A stretch of DNA of 7,691 nt from UBA5499 sp002426275 (GTDB lineage: Bacteria > Bacillota > DTU084). Under the pieces are notes generated by a model. The model was not told the origin of the DNA and did not search any database. It saw only the letters and a list, made by a program, of their open reading frames with translations. Of this stretch, positions 1-5,742 are shown piece by piece; position 1 is the stretch's first letter, and each line of letters starts with the position of its first letter. The stretch covers positions 1 through 7,691 of the forward strand of contig CALASN010000143.1 in assembly GCA_937888735.1 (NCBI GenBank). Reading direction: 5' to 3'. A program made the position numbers and the translations under genes.

Positions 1-98
1 TAACGCAAATAATTAAATCTAAGCAGCTAAATTGCAATTCTGATGAGGATTTGCTCGTTTCTTAGAAGGGCAGAAGTTTTCACTGTCCAGTTATCAGA

Positions 99-134
99 TA
101 AAAAATACCGAAAGCTTGTACAAGCTTTCGGTAT
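99..134 (-). terminator. Intrinsic terminator of msrBA
   Basis: Positions 105-134 form a perfect 30-bp palindrome (arm ATACCGAAAGCTTG, centre TA). Read on the minus strand it is followed directly by TTTTT, as expected for a Rho-independent terminator. The last base of the msrBA stop codon (134) is already inside the hairpin, so gene end and terminator are fused. On the plus strand the hairpin is followed by CAAAAG, with no T-tract, so it should work only leftward. Confidence 0.85.
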
Positions 135-1024
135 CAAAAGCTGAGCTTCTTGCTTTTGGCCACTTTGGGAGCGATCGTCAACTGACAATAAGCCTGATGA
201 GGGTTTTTGCGAAAATAATCTTGATGGTAGGCTTCTGCAGGATAGAAATTTAGCAGCGGTTCCACCTGAGTGACCAGCTGACGCGAGAAAACTTTCTCCG
301 CCGTCAATTCATCTATAAACCGCAGGCTCTGGGTTCTCTGCTGGGAGGTGGTATAGAAGATCACGGAGCGGTACTGCGTGCCCACGTCATTGCCCTGCCG
401 GTTGAGAGTAGTGGGATCGTGAACGGCGAAAAACACTTTCAGCAGTTGCTTGAAGCTTACCTTGACCGGATCGTAGACTAGCTTTACCACTTCCGCGTGT
501 CCAGTATCACCTCTGGAGACTTCTTCGTAGCTTGGATCGGCAATGCCGCCTCCCGCATAGCCGGAGGTAACCCCTTGTATTCCCGCAATCCCGGCAAAAA
601 CAGCTTCCAGACACCAAAAACACCCTCCCCCAAACACTGCGATCCCCTTTTGGCCCGGCTGCAGTTTGCGAGGCAGAAAATGCAGGGAAACCGAATTCAC
701 ACAGTGCCGGGTATTTTTTTCCGTAAGACCTTCGCCTGTAAAGACATGTCCCAGGTGCGCTCCGCAGTTGGCGCAGAGAATTTCCGTCCGCTCTCCGTCC
801 GAATCCGATTGTCTCCTAACCGCACCCGGCATTTCTTGCTCGAAACTGGGCCAGCCGCAATGAGCCTCGAATTTGGCGCCGGCATCGTAAAGAAGCGCGC
901 CGCAGCGTTTGCACAAATAGACGCCGTCTTCATAGCGATCGTTGTATTCGCCGGAGAAAGGCCGCTCTGTTCCTTTGCCTTCTATCACTCGTTTCTCCTC
1001 TGGCGTTAAGGGATTGTAAGCCAT
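134..1024 (-). CDS. msrBA: Bifunctional methionine sulfoxide reductase, MsrB-MsrA fusion
   Basis: This 296-residue protein reduces both epimers of methionine sulfoxide in oxidised proteins, using electrons normally supplied by thioredoxin. The N-terminal MsrB domain (about 1-118, R-specific) has the two zinc CXXC pairs C38/C41 and C84/C87, the HCGWPSF block (C56, a possible resolving cysteine) and the catalytic cysteine C108 in RHCVNS. After a short linker the MsrA domain (about 127-285, S-specific) carries GCFWC with catalytic C135, then the conserved GYAGG and GHAE blocks, and C280 near the end as a possible resolving residue. No signal peptide is seen, so it should be cytosolic. The ATG at 1022-1024 is preceded by AGGAGGA (1031-1037), 6 nt away. 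Domain order B-then-A is the less familiar arrangement compared with MsrA-MsrB proteins, but is known in other bacteria. It is probably monocistronic: a terminator follows and a long gap precedes it. Confidence 0.96.
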   Translation of the reverse strand: MAYNPLTPEEKRVIEGKGTERPFSGEYNDRYEDGVYLCKRCGALLYDAGAKFEAHCGWPSFEQEMPGAVRRQSDSDGERTEILCANCGAHLGHVFTGEGLTEKNTRHCVNSVSLHFLPRKLQPGQKGIAVFGGGCFWCLEAVFAGIAGIQGVTSGYAGGGIADPSYEEVSRGDTGHAEVVKLVYDPVKVSFKQLLKVFFAVHDPTTLNRQGNDVGTQYRSVIFYTTSQQRTQSLRFIDELTAEKVFSRQLVTQVEPLLNFYPAEAYHQDYFRKNPHQAYCQLTIAPKVAKSKKLSF

Positions 1025-1496
1025 GAGCTCTCCTCCTCGACCGGATAAATAGTTACCGCTTTTCTCGCTCAGATTCTTGGATATGTTTCCACATAGGTTT
1101 TGATCCTATACTGCGCTGCTTGTAAGCTTTCCTGATTTTCTCGTTCCAGCCGTCTGGCCTGGCGCACATTTGCGGGACGTGGCGACCACATCGCTCGTTA
1201 ACATTTAGAAGGATTCCCAGCCATAGCGTTTCGCTTAAGCGATGGATGGTGGTATTATTTTGGCAGTTGCCTGTCAATTTACTTCCCTATTTTTGAGCGC
1301 TTAAGTCAGGTTGCCGCTATCGACTTCATATTTCAATTGCAGGGCAAGCGCACGGCACTGTCGCGCGATTCTATATTATCTCCGCAAAATATTAGGCTCG
1401 GTTGAATTTCCATTCATTCACGGCAAGAACTTTGTCCAATGGAACGGAAAAGAAAAACGCCCTCTCAACACACTACGAACGCTGATTCTTTCCCCA
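1025..1496. other. Intergenic region without a supported gene
   Basis: This 472-bp stretch separates the phosphodiesterase gene from msrBA. Open frames on both strands (minus 1053-1277, plus 1311-1523) have no ribosome binding site that I can see and no recognisable protein motif. It contains the msrBA ribosome binding site (1031-1037), a 12-bp palindrome TCGCTTAAGCGA (1231-1242), and an exact TTGACA on the minus strand (1277-1272) with only a poor -10 candidate (TACCAC) 17 nt on. The msrBA promoter should lie here, but I cannot place it with confidence. I see no clear terminator for the upstream phosphodiesterase gene. Confidence 0.5.
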
Positions 1497-2207
1497 CTAG
1501 CTGTCTCGAAGTGTCAACAATAAATCAGGGTAATTGGTGATGATCCCATCCACCTTCCACTGAAGAAACCCTGCCATGGTTTGCGGATCGTTCACTGTCC
1601 AGACATTGACCGCAAGTCCTGCCTCATGGGCTTTAGCGATTTCTTCGGCGGTAATGCTTTTAAAATGAGGATGCAGGGCCTGGGCGGACACAGCTTTGGC
1701 TTTGGCAATGGGATCGGCTTCCGCGTCATAAAGAATTGCAGCCGGAAACCGGGGCCAGGTTTTACGCAGTTGGGCGATGACCCCATGCTCAAAACTTGAA
1801 AAGAGAAATTGAGCCGGATCGCCCCACTTGCTTAGCTCCGCCGCCACAAGCTCCGGCAGCCTCCTTTGCCGCGCCGCATTCTTCAGCTCGATGTTCACCT
1901 GTACCTTGCCCTGGGTCAGGGCTAGAACCGCTCTAAGTGTGGGAATCGGCTCAAAAGGAAGCCCTGGCCAAAGTTTTGCGGCGTTAAACTTCCTTAACTC
2001 TTCCAGGGTATACGCATCAACAGGACCTATCCCGTCCGTTGTCCTTCCCAGCTCCAGATCATGGATCACCACAATTTGTTCGTCCGCCGTTAAATGCACA
2101 TCTAGCTCTATCATCTCCGCGCCCGCCTCTATGGCTTTGGCGAAAGCGAGCAAGGTATTTTCCGGATATCTGCCGCTGAAACCCCTGTGGGCGATTATTT
2201 GAGTCAC
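1497..2207 (-). CDS. ugpQ: Glycerophosphodiester phosphodiesterase, cytosolic UgpQ type
   Basis: It hydrolyses glycerophosphodiesters (deacylated phospholipid head groups) to sn-glycerol-3-phosphate plus an alcohol. From the chosen start the protein is 236 residues, the usual size for the single-domain cytosolic family, with no signal peptide. Family signatures are in place: IIAHRG with H7-R8, PENT (15-18), the metal-binding ELD (E34, D36), the catalytic HD (H49), IELK (E107, K109), and near the C-terminus NVWTVND and GIITNYP. The start is GTG at 2205-2207, because AGGAG (2216-2220) sits 8 nt before it and MTQIIAHRG is the normal family beginning. A TTG at 2225 is in frame, but it lies upstream of that ribosome binding site. 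The ATG at 2213-2215 is out of frame and hits TGA after three codons. It lies 84 bp after the phosphatase gene and is probably the last gene of the deoR operon. Confidence 0.93.
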   Translation of the reverse strand: MTQIIAHRGFSGRYPENTLLAFAKAIEAGAEMIELDVHLTADEQIVVIHDLELGRTTDGIGPVDAYTLEELRKFNAAKLWPGLPFEPIPTLRAVLALTQGKVQVNIELKNAARQRRLPELVAAELSKWGDPAQFLFSSFEHGVIAQLRKTWPRFPAAILYDAEADPIAKAKAVSAQALHPHFKSITAEEIAKAHEAGLAVNVWTVNDPQTMAGFLQWKVDGIITNYPDLLLTLRDS

Positions 2208-2250
2208 GCTGTCATCTCCTCCCAATTTACTTAAACGCCCTTCTCTTCCG

Positions 2251-2261
2251 CCAAAGGCGAG
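2251..2261. repeat. 11-bp element shared by two intercistronic spacers
   Basis: CCAAAGGCGAG (plus strand) occurs here, in the spacer before the phosphodiesterase gene, and again at 3102-3112, in the spacer before the phosphatase gene. Here CGCC-AAA-GGCG can form the top of a small imperfect hairpin. At the other site the GGCGAG half is part of an 8-bp stem. The meaning is unknown: an RNA processing or stability element, or chance. Confidence 0.35.
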
Positions 2262-2291
2262 AGGCCAAGCTGACCTAGTATTCTCCCGGGC

Positions 2292-3077
2292 TCAGCTAGC
2301 TTCCTCTAAAAGTCTGTTCAGCCCCCAAAGTTCAGGAAAGACAAAATCAGGTTGCCACGGGCTCGTCTTCAAGTCTGCTTCCTTGGAGACGCCGCTGAGA
2401 GTAAGAGCTGTCTTAAATCCCCAGCGGCCCATGGCGATATCTGTCTGGAGCCTATCTCCCACTAGGAGGATTTTTGCAGGTTCCAACGCCAAGTATTCTC
2501 CAATCGCGGCCGCCATGATTTGAGAGGGCTTGCCCGCCACCCATTCCACTTTTTTGCCAGTCATGCCTTCAATGGCCCCAATTACCGCGCCCGCATCCGG
2601 CAGCTCCCCTTCTGCGAAAGGACAGGTGCGATCGGGATGGGTGGCGATAAAATGGGCGCCTCTATTTATAGCCCTTAAAGACACTACTAATTTTTCATAA
2701 GTAAAGGTGCGATCAAAGGAGGCGATTACATACTGGATCTCCTCTGGCTTTGTGCTGAAAGAAAAACCATTCTGCTCAAGCTCCAGCCGCAAGGCCTCCT
2801 CCCCTATGGGGTAGACCGCGGCTCCGCTTGCCGATTGCCGCAAGTGCCTGCAGAGAACAACCGATGAAGTAATGATCTCAGCAAGCGAAAGCTGGATTCC
2901 CAGCCCAGTGAGCTTTTTAAAATAATCCTGCCTGGTGCTTAGGGGGTTGTTAGAGAGAAACAGCACTTTTTTCCCCCGCTTTCTAATGGCGGCTATGGTC
3001 TCTTTCGCTCCGGGTAAAAGGGTATCTCCCAGATAGACCGTGCCGTCAAGATCAAATACATACGCTTGAAAATCCAT
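2292..3077 (-). CDS. HAD-IIA family sugar/glycerol-phosphate phosphatase (NagD/AraL-like)
   Basis: This is a cytosolic Mg-dependent phosphatase of the haloacid dehalogenase superfamily, subfamily IIA. The 261-residue protein shows motif I DLDGT (nucleophile D9, general acid D11), motif II LSNN (S42), the capping-domain block ATHPDRTCPFAEG (145-157), motif III lysine in AGKP (K183) and motif IV GDRLQTD (D208, D213). Family members act on p-nitrophenyl phosphate, phosphoglycolate, sugar phosphates or glycerol phosphate, so the substrate cannot be read from motifs alone. The neighbouring phosphodiesterase, whose product is glycerol-3-phosphate, makes glycerol phosphate a reasonable guess. The ATG at 3075-3077 is chosen because AAGGAGG (3084-3090) lies 6 nt upstream and the protein then starts right at motif I. 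An in-frame extension to 3185 would overlap deoR and adds an unrelated basic tail, so I reject it. Second gene of the presumed deoR operon. Confidence 0.92.
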   Translation of the reverse strand: MDFQAYVFDLDGTVYLGDTLLPGAKETIAAIRKRGKKVLFLSNNPLSTRQDYFKKLTGLGIQLSLAEIITSSVVLCRHLRQSASGAAVYPIGEEALRLELEQNGFSFSTKPEEIQYVIASFDRTFTYEKLVVSLRAINRGAHFIATHPDRTCPFAEGELPDAGAVIGAIEGMTGKKVEWVAGKPSQIMAAAIGEYLALEPAKILLVGDRLQTDIAMGRWGFKTALTLSGVSKEADLKTSPWQPDFVFPELWGLNRLLEEAS

Positions 3078-3106
3078 AGTTCTCCTCCTTAATAGCTTCA
3101 TCCAAA

Positions 3107-3128
3107 GGCGAGGTGTTTTAACCTCGCC
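3107..3128 (-). promoter_or_regulatory. Intercistronic hairpin between deoR-family gene and phosphatase gene
   Basis: GGCGAGGT and ACCTCGCC pair perfectly (8 bp, 6-nt loop). On the minus-strand transcript the stem is followed only by TTT, so it is at best a weak terminator. It may instead trim expression between regulator and enzymes or protect an mRNA end. It sits 30 nt before the phosphatase start. Confidence 0.5.
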
Positions 3129-3153
3129 ACATCCGCTTGCCGAGACTGTCAGC

Positions 3154-3954
3154 TCACTGCTTCGGAGTTTTCTCTTCGCCTGCACCTTTTGCAGAAGCTT
3201 TAATCACTTGTATGCCACGCTGCCGATAAACCTCTAGAAGTTGATCGTCGGCATCGCTGTCTGTGATGAGCACATCTACCACATCCAATGGCGCTACCGA
3301 GGCGAAGGCAACCCGCTCCAATTTACTGTGGTGGGAGACAACAATTACCTCTCGGGCTCTGCCGAGCATGGCTCGCTTGATCACGGCATCCTCGTTGGAA
3401 TACTCGGTTATGCCTTCCTCCATGCTCAGGCCGGCAGCGCTGGTGATCAGTTTATCCGCGTTGATTTCGCTAAAGCAGAACTCAGCTATGTGCCCTATGG
3501 CGGAAAGGCTTTCTCGTCTGAGGACGCCTCCGGCCATAATGAGCTTTACCTTAGACTTCGCCGCTAGCTCCATGGCCACAGGCAAAGAGCTGGTGACAAC
3601 AGTCAGATTTAAGGCGGGGTCAATTGCCCTTGCCACCTCCACTACCGTAGTGCCAGTGGCAAGGAGGATTGCATCTCCCTCCTGGATCATGGCGGCAGCC
3701 ACTTGAGCGATCTGTCGTTTTTCTTGTACGTCCTCGCCTTCCCGGGTAAGATATGGCGGCTCGTAGCCAACTGGCAACTTGCTGACCGCCCCGCCGTAGA
3801 CGCGCTCTAGCTTGCCTTCCTCTGTGAGCTTTGCCAGGTCTCTGCGGATGGTCATAGGACAGACGCCCAGTTCCTTGGCGAGTCTGCTGATGGAGACGCT
3901 CTCGTGCCTGGAGACTAGCTCCAAAATCCTTCTTTGTCGCTCTTGGGCTAACAT
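3154..3954 (-). CDS. DeoR-family transcriptional regulator
   Basis: A 266-residue DNA-binding repressor of the DeoR/GlpR family, which usually senses a phosphorylated sugar or polyol and controls its own operon. Residues 5-55 are the N-terminal winged helix: a start typical of the family (ERQRRILELV), the helix-turn-helix with recognition helix around MTIRRDL (34-40), and the RVYGGAV wing motif (51-57). The rest is the DeoR C-terminal sensor domain, related to ribose-5-phosphate isomerase folds, with the effector-binding signature ATGTTVVEVAR, the blocks VVTSSLPVAMEL, MAGGVLRRES and SAAGLSMEEGITEY, and the late HHSKLERVAF. The ATG at 3952-3954 has AAGGAG (3962-3967) 7 nt upstream. It is the first gene of a leftward set with a phosphatase and a phosphodiesterase, and phased repeats lie just upstream. 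I cannot tell the effector; a GlpR-like role is inferred from context. Confidence 0.95.
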   Translation of the reverse strand: MLAQERQRRILELVSRHESVSISRLAKELGVCPMTIRRDLAKLTEEGKLERVYGGAVSKLPVGYEPPYLTREGEDVQEKRQIAQVAAAMIQEGDAILLATGTTVVEVARAIDPALNLTVVTSSLPVAMELAAKSKVKLIMAGGVLRRESLSAIGHIAEFCFSEINADKLITSAAGLSMEEGITEYSNEDAVIKRAMLGRAREVIVVSHHSKLERVAFASVAPLDVVDVLITDSDADDQLLEVYRQRGIQVIKASAKGAGEEKTPKQ

Positions 3955-3989
3955 TTCTGAGCTCCTTCGTTCATGTTTTGATCCATTAA

Positions 3990-4029
3990 TGTTAGTCTAT
4001 GTTAGTTATTGTTCATTGTTGTTATTCTC
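3990..4029. promoter_or_regulatory. Candidate operator: four TGTT boxes at exact 10-bp spacing
   Basis: TGTT begins at 3990, 4000, 4010 and 4020. The 10-bp units are TGTTAGTCTA, TGTTAGTTAT, TGTTCATTGT and TGTTATTCTC. On the minus (transcribed) strand these read as AACA boxes on one face of the helix, 36-75 bp before the DeoR-family start codon. DeoR-family repressors commonly bind arrays of short repeats near their own promoter, so autoregulation is likely. No clean -35/-10 pair could be assigned for this operon, but its promoter must lie in or next to this array. Confidence 0.6.
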
Positions 4030-4236
4030 TACCGTTCCCCAAAAACCTGCCCGCGGCGGCAAAATTCTTTTTAAATTTGTGTAAATTATCTAAATCAGCT
4101 CTGGCAGCATGCTCTTTTTCGTTTTTACTCTGCTTCTTCCCTGTTGCCTCTCCCAGGCTAGCTTCTGCGCATAACCGCGCATGGCGGTAGAAGCAATCTT
4201 GAAAATGCTTCTTTCCGTCTTTTTCTCAGCCGGCCC
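4030..4236. other. Divergent intergenic region, central part
   Basis: This stretch lies between the leftward deoR operon and the rightward hyd operon. It holds no gene with a start codon and ribosome binding site. A minus-strand frame open over 4022-4226 lacks any ATG, GTG or TTG near its beginning. Three related words, GCTTCT (4161-4166), AGAAGCA (4189-4195) and TGCTTCT (4206-4212), allow two mutually exclusive hairpins. The second is followed by TTCCGTCTTTTT and resembles a weak rightward terminator. No rightward gene is seen for it to terminate. Confidence 0.4.
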
Positions 4237-4265
4237 TTGACGTCCGGTTCGCTTTAACATACAAT
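4237..4265 (+). promoter_or_regulatory. Housekeeping sigma promoter of the hyd operon
   Basis: TTGACG (4237-4242) and TACAAT (4260-4265) are separated by exactly 17 bp. Each box matches the vegetative consensus at five of six positions. Transcription should start near 4272. The promoter lies 102 nt before the TM1266-like start codon, leaving room for the leader described next. Confidence 0.8.
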
Positions 4266-4271
4266 GAAATT

Positions 4272-4348
4272 AACCTGAACCGAGGGACCGCCTGAGGCAA
4301 GGGGGAGAGAACAAGAAAGCAGACGCTCCCTCTGGGAGCGTTTTTTTT
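4272..4348 (+). ncRNA. Leader RNA / putative attenuator of the TM1266-hydE operon
   Basis: The predicted transcript begins near 4272 and runs through a G-rich segment (4282-4310, with GAGGGA and GGGGGAGAG) into an intrinsic terminator. GAGGGA at 4282-4287 can pair with TCCCTC at 4327-4332, extended by CC/GG across a one-base bulge, which would take apart the terminator 5' arm. GGGAG at 4303-4307 can also pair with CTCCC at 4326-4330. Such alternative pairings are what a transcription attenuator or riboswitch needs. I do not recognise the leader as a known riboswitch class; the fluoride, Moco, THF, ZTP and c-di-AMP patterns do not fit. It could also be a free small RNA of about 75 nt. Confidence 0.5.
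4323..4348 (+). terminator. Intrinsic terminator inside the hyd leader
   Basis: ACGCTCCC (4323-4330), loop TCT, GGGAGCGT (4334-4341) form a perfect 8-bp GC-rich stem followed by a run of eight T (4341-4348, the first shared with the stem). It lies between the promoter and the ribosome binding site GGAGGT (4354-4359) of the next gene, so operon expression requires read-through. Confidence 0.88.
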
Positions 4349-4366
4349 ATTGCGGAGGTATAGACC

Positions 4367-4648
4367 ATGGCAAATAGAATCGGCGTGGTGGGAATTGTGC
4401 TCGATGACCGAGAAGCAGCCCCCCAGGTGAACACAGTCTTGAGTCACCATGCGGAGATTATCTCAGGCAGGCTTGGCCTGCCCTATCGGGAACGGCATCT
4501 TAATGTAATTGCATTGATCGTGGACGGCACCACAGATGAAATCGGCGCGCTCACAGGCAAATTGGGAGCTATTGCCGGCGTGCATGTGAAAAGCGCCTTA
4601 AGCGGAGGGATCAGCCTTGAGCCGAAAAGCAAACGCACTGATCGCTAA
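4367..4648 (+). CDS. TM1266-family putative [FeFe]-hydrogenase system regulator (ACT-like)
   Basis: A small 93-residue protein of the TM1266 family, a NikR/ACT-like ferredoxin fold encoded next to hydrogenase maturation genes and thought to regulate the iron-only hydrogenase system. Its ligand and mode of action are not established. Family hallmarks are RIGVVGIVLDDR (4-15), IISGRLGLPYRER (31-43) and the highly conserved VDGTTDEIGALTGKLG (52-67), followed by GVHVKSALS. It lacks the N-terminal ribbon-helix-helix of NikR, so any DNA or RNA binding would need another surface or a partner. The ATG at 4367 is preceded by GGAGGT, 7 nt away. The last 32 bp overlap hydE, giving a slightly long basic tail (EPKSKRTDR). 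Co-transcription and translational coupling with hydE are likely. The attenuator-like leader sits directly upstream. Confidence 0.92.
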   Translation: MANRIGVVGIVLDDREAAPQVNTVLSHHAEIISGRLGLPYRERHLNVIALIVDGTTDEIGALTGKLGAIAGVHVKSALSGGISLEPKSKRTDR

Positions 4649-5696
4649 ACTCGCCGCCGGGCAAAGCCTCAGCCGCGGGGAGCTAAGCTACATCCTATCC
4701 CAGACAGACCAAGAATTCTGGCAGTCAGTACGCAGAAGAGCAGACGCGGTGAGAGCGGATTACGTTGGCGAGGCTATACATTTGAGAGGGCTGGTGGAGT
4801 TTTCCAACTACTGCCGCTGCAACTGCCTATACTGCGGCCTGCGCCGGGAAAACAAGGCTGTCAGCCGCTATCGGCTGCAGCCGGAGGAACTAGTCCGGAC
4901 AGCTCTGTTTGCGGCCGAATTAGGCTATGGCACAGTGGTGCTGCAGTCAGGCGAGGATCTCTTCTATACGGGAGAGCTTTTAGCGCAGATCATCAAAGAG
5001 ATTAAAGCCAAAACAAACCTGGCCATCACGCTCTCCGTCGGCGAGAGAACAGAGGAAGAATACGCGCTGTGGCGCCAAGCGGGTGCGGATCGCTATTTGA
5101 TACGTCATGAAACTGCGGATCCGGCTCTTTATGCAGCTCTTCACCCGCAACGAACACAGCGAGAGCGCGTCGGCTGTCTTCAAACCCTCCGCGCTTTAGG
5201 CTATGAAGTGGGATCCGGCTTCATGGTGGGCCTGCCTGGCCAGTCTGCGGAAACTTTAGCCTCAGACCTGTCGCTTCTGCGGGAGCTTGATGTGGATATG
5301 GTGGGAATCGGCCCTTTCATCCCCAGCCCCTCCACTCCTCTGGCAGAGGAGTCCGGAGGCAGCTTTGAGCGAACTGTCAATCTGGTGGCTTTGCTCAGAT
5401 TAATGCTGCCGGAAGCCAACATCCCTGCCACAACTGCCATGGGCACGCTGCGGCCCAATGGCAGGGAGATCGCTTTAGCAGCCGGCGCCAATGTGATGAT
5501 GCCCAATGTGACGCCTACCCGTTATCGCCCGTTGTATGAAATCTACCCCGGCAAAATCTGTACGGGAGAGGAAGCCGGAGAATGCAGGCTCTGTATCGAA
5601 GGCAGAATCAAATCCATCGGCCGCACGGTAGGCCAGGGGCAAGGCGAAAGTCTAAAATACAGAAAAAGAAACGCAGCGGCCGGAAAGTACGCCTAG
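4617..5696 (+). CDS. hydE: [FeFe] hydrogenase H-cluster radical SAM maturase HydE
   Basis: HydE is a radical S-adenosylmethionine enzyme which, with HydG and HydF, builds the 2Fe subcluster of the [FeFe]-hydrogenase active site. The 359-residue protein is of family length. The [4Fe-4S] binding CX3CX2C is C66, C70 and C73 in NYCRCNCLYCGL, with an unusual extra C68. Then come LQSGED (109-114), SVGERTEEEY (140-149), the RHETADP block (163-169), GSGFMVGLPGQ (199-209) and GIGPFIPSP (230-238), all typical of HydE within the BioB-like TIM barrel. Near the C-terminus C315, C323 and C326 reproduce the CX7CX2C of the optional second cluster known from Thermotoga HydE. The start is TTG (4617-4619), supported by GGAGGG (4604-4609) 7 nt upstream inside the previous gene. 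A strong terminator follows, so hydF and hydG must be elsewhere. Confidence 0.95.
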   Translation: MSRKANALIAKLAAGQSLSRGELSYILSQTDQEFWQSVRRRADAVRADYVGEAIHLRGLVEFSNYCRCNCLYCGLRRENKAVSRYRLQPEELVRTALFAAELGYGTVVLQSGEDLFYTGELLAQIIKEIKAKTNLAITLSVGERTEEEYALWRQAGADRYLIRHETADPALYAALHPQRTQRERVGCLQTLRALGYEVGSGFMVGLPGQSAETLASDLSLLRELDVDMVGIGPFIPSPSTPLAEESGGSFERTVNLVALLRLMLPEANIPATTAMGTLRPNGREIALAAGANVMMPNVTPTRYRPLYEIYPGKICTGEEAGECRLCIEGRIKSIGRTVGQGQGESLKYRKRNAAAGKYA

Positions 5697-5701
5697 GAGA
5701 T

Positions 5702-5737
5702 AAAAGAATCTGCTCCCGGAAGGGGCAGATTCTTTTT
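5702..5737 (+). terminator. Intrinsic terminator of the hyd operon
   Basis: AAGAATCTGCTCC pairs with GGGGCAGATTCTT around the loop CGGAA (one G-T wobble), and the 3' arm runs into TTTTT (5733-5737). The long stem with flanking A- and T-runs begins 5 nt after the hydE stop and closes the two-gene operon. Confidence 0.92.
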
Positions 5738-5742
5738 AATGA

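Noticed and set aside
497..1009. 170-codon plus-strand frame opposite msrBA
   Set aside because: Antisense shadow of a well-supported gene; the translation has no domain I recognise.
1053..1277. Minus-strand open frame of 74 codons starting with TTG
   Set aside because: No ribosome binding site, no recognisable motif, and low-complexity chance-like composition. Its TTG coincides with a TTGACA word.
1311..1523. Plus-strand open frame of 70 codons
   Set aside because: No ribosome binding site or motif, and it runs into the antisense of the phosphodiesterase gene.
2208..2225. TTG start at 2225 for the phosphodiesterase
   Set aside because: It lies before the ribosome binding site AGGAG (2216-2220), which correctly serves GTG at 2207.
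3078..3185. N-terminal extension of the HAD phosphatase
   Set aside because: It overlaps the deoR-family gene, the added residues are unlike the family, and a perfect AAGGAGG sits before the internal ATG at 3077.
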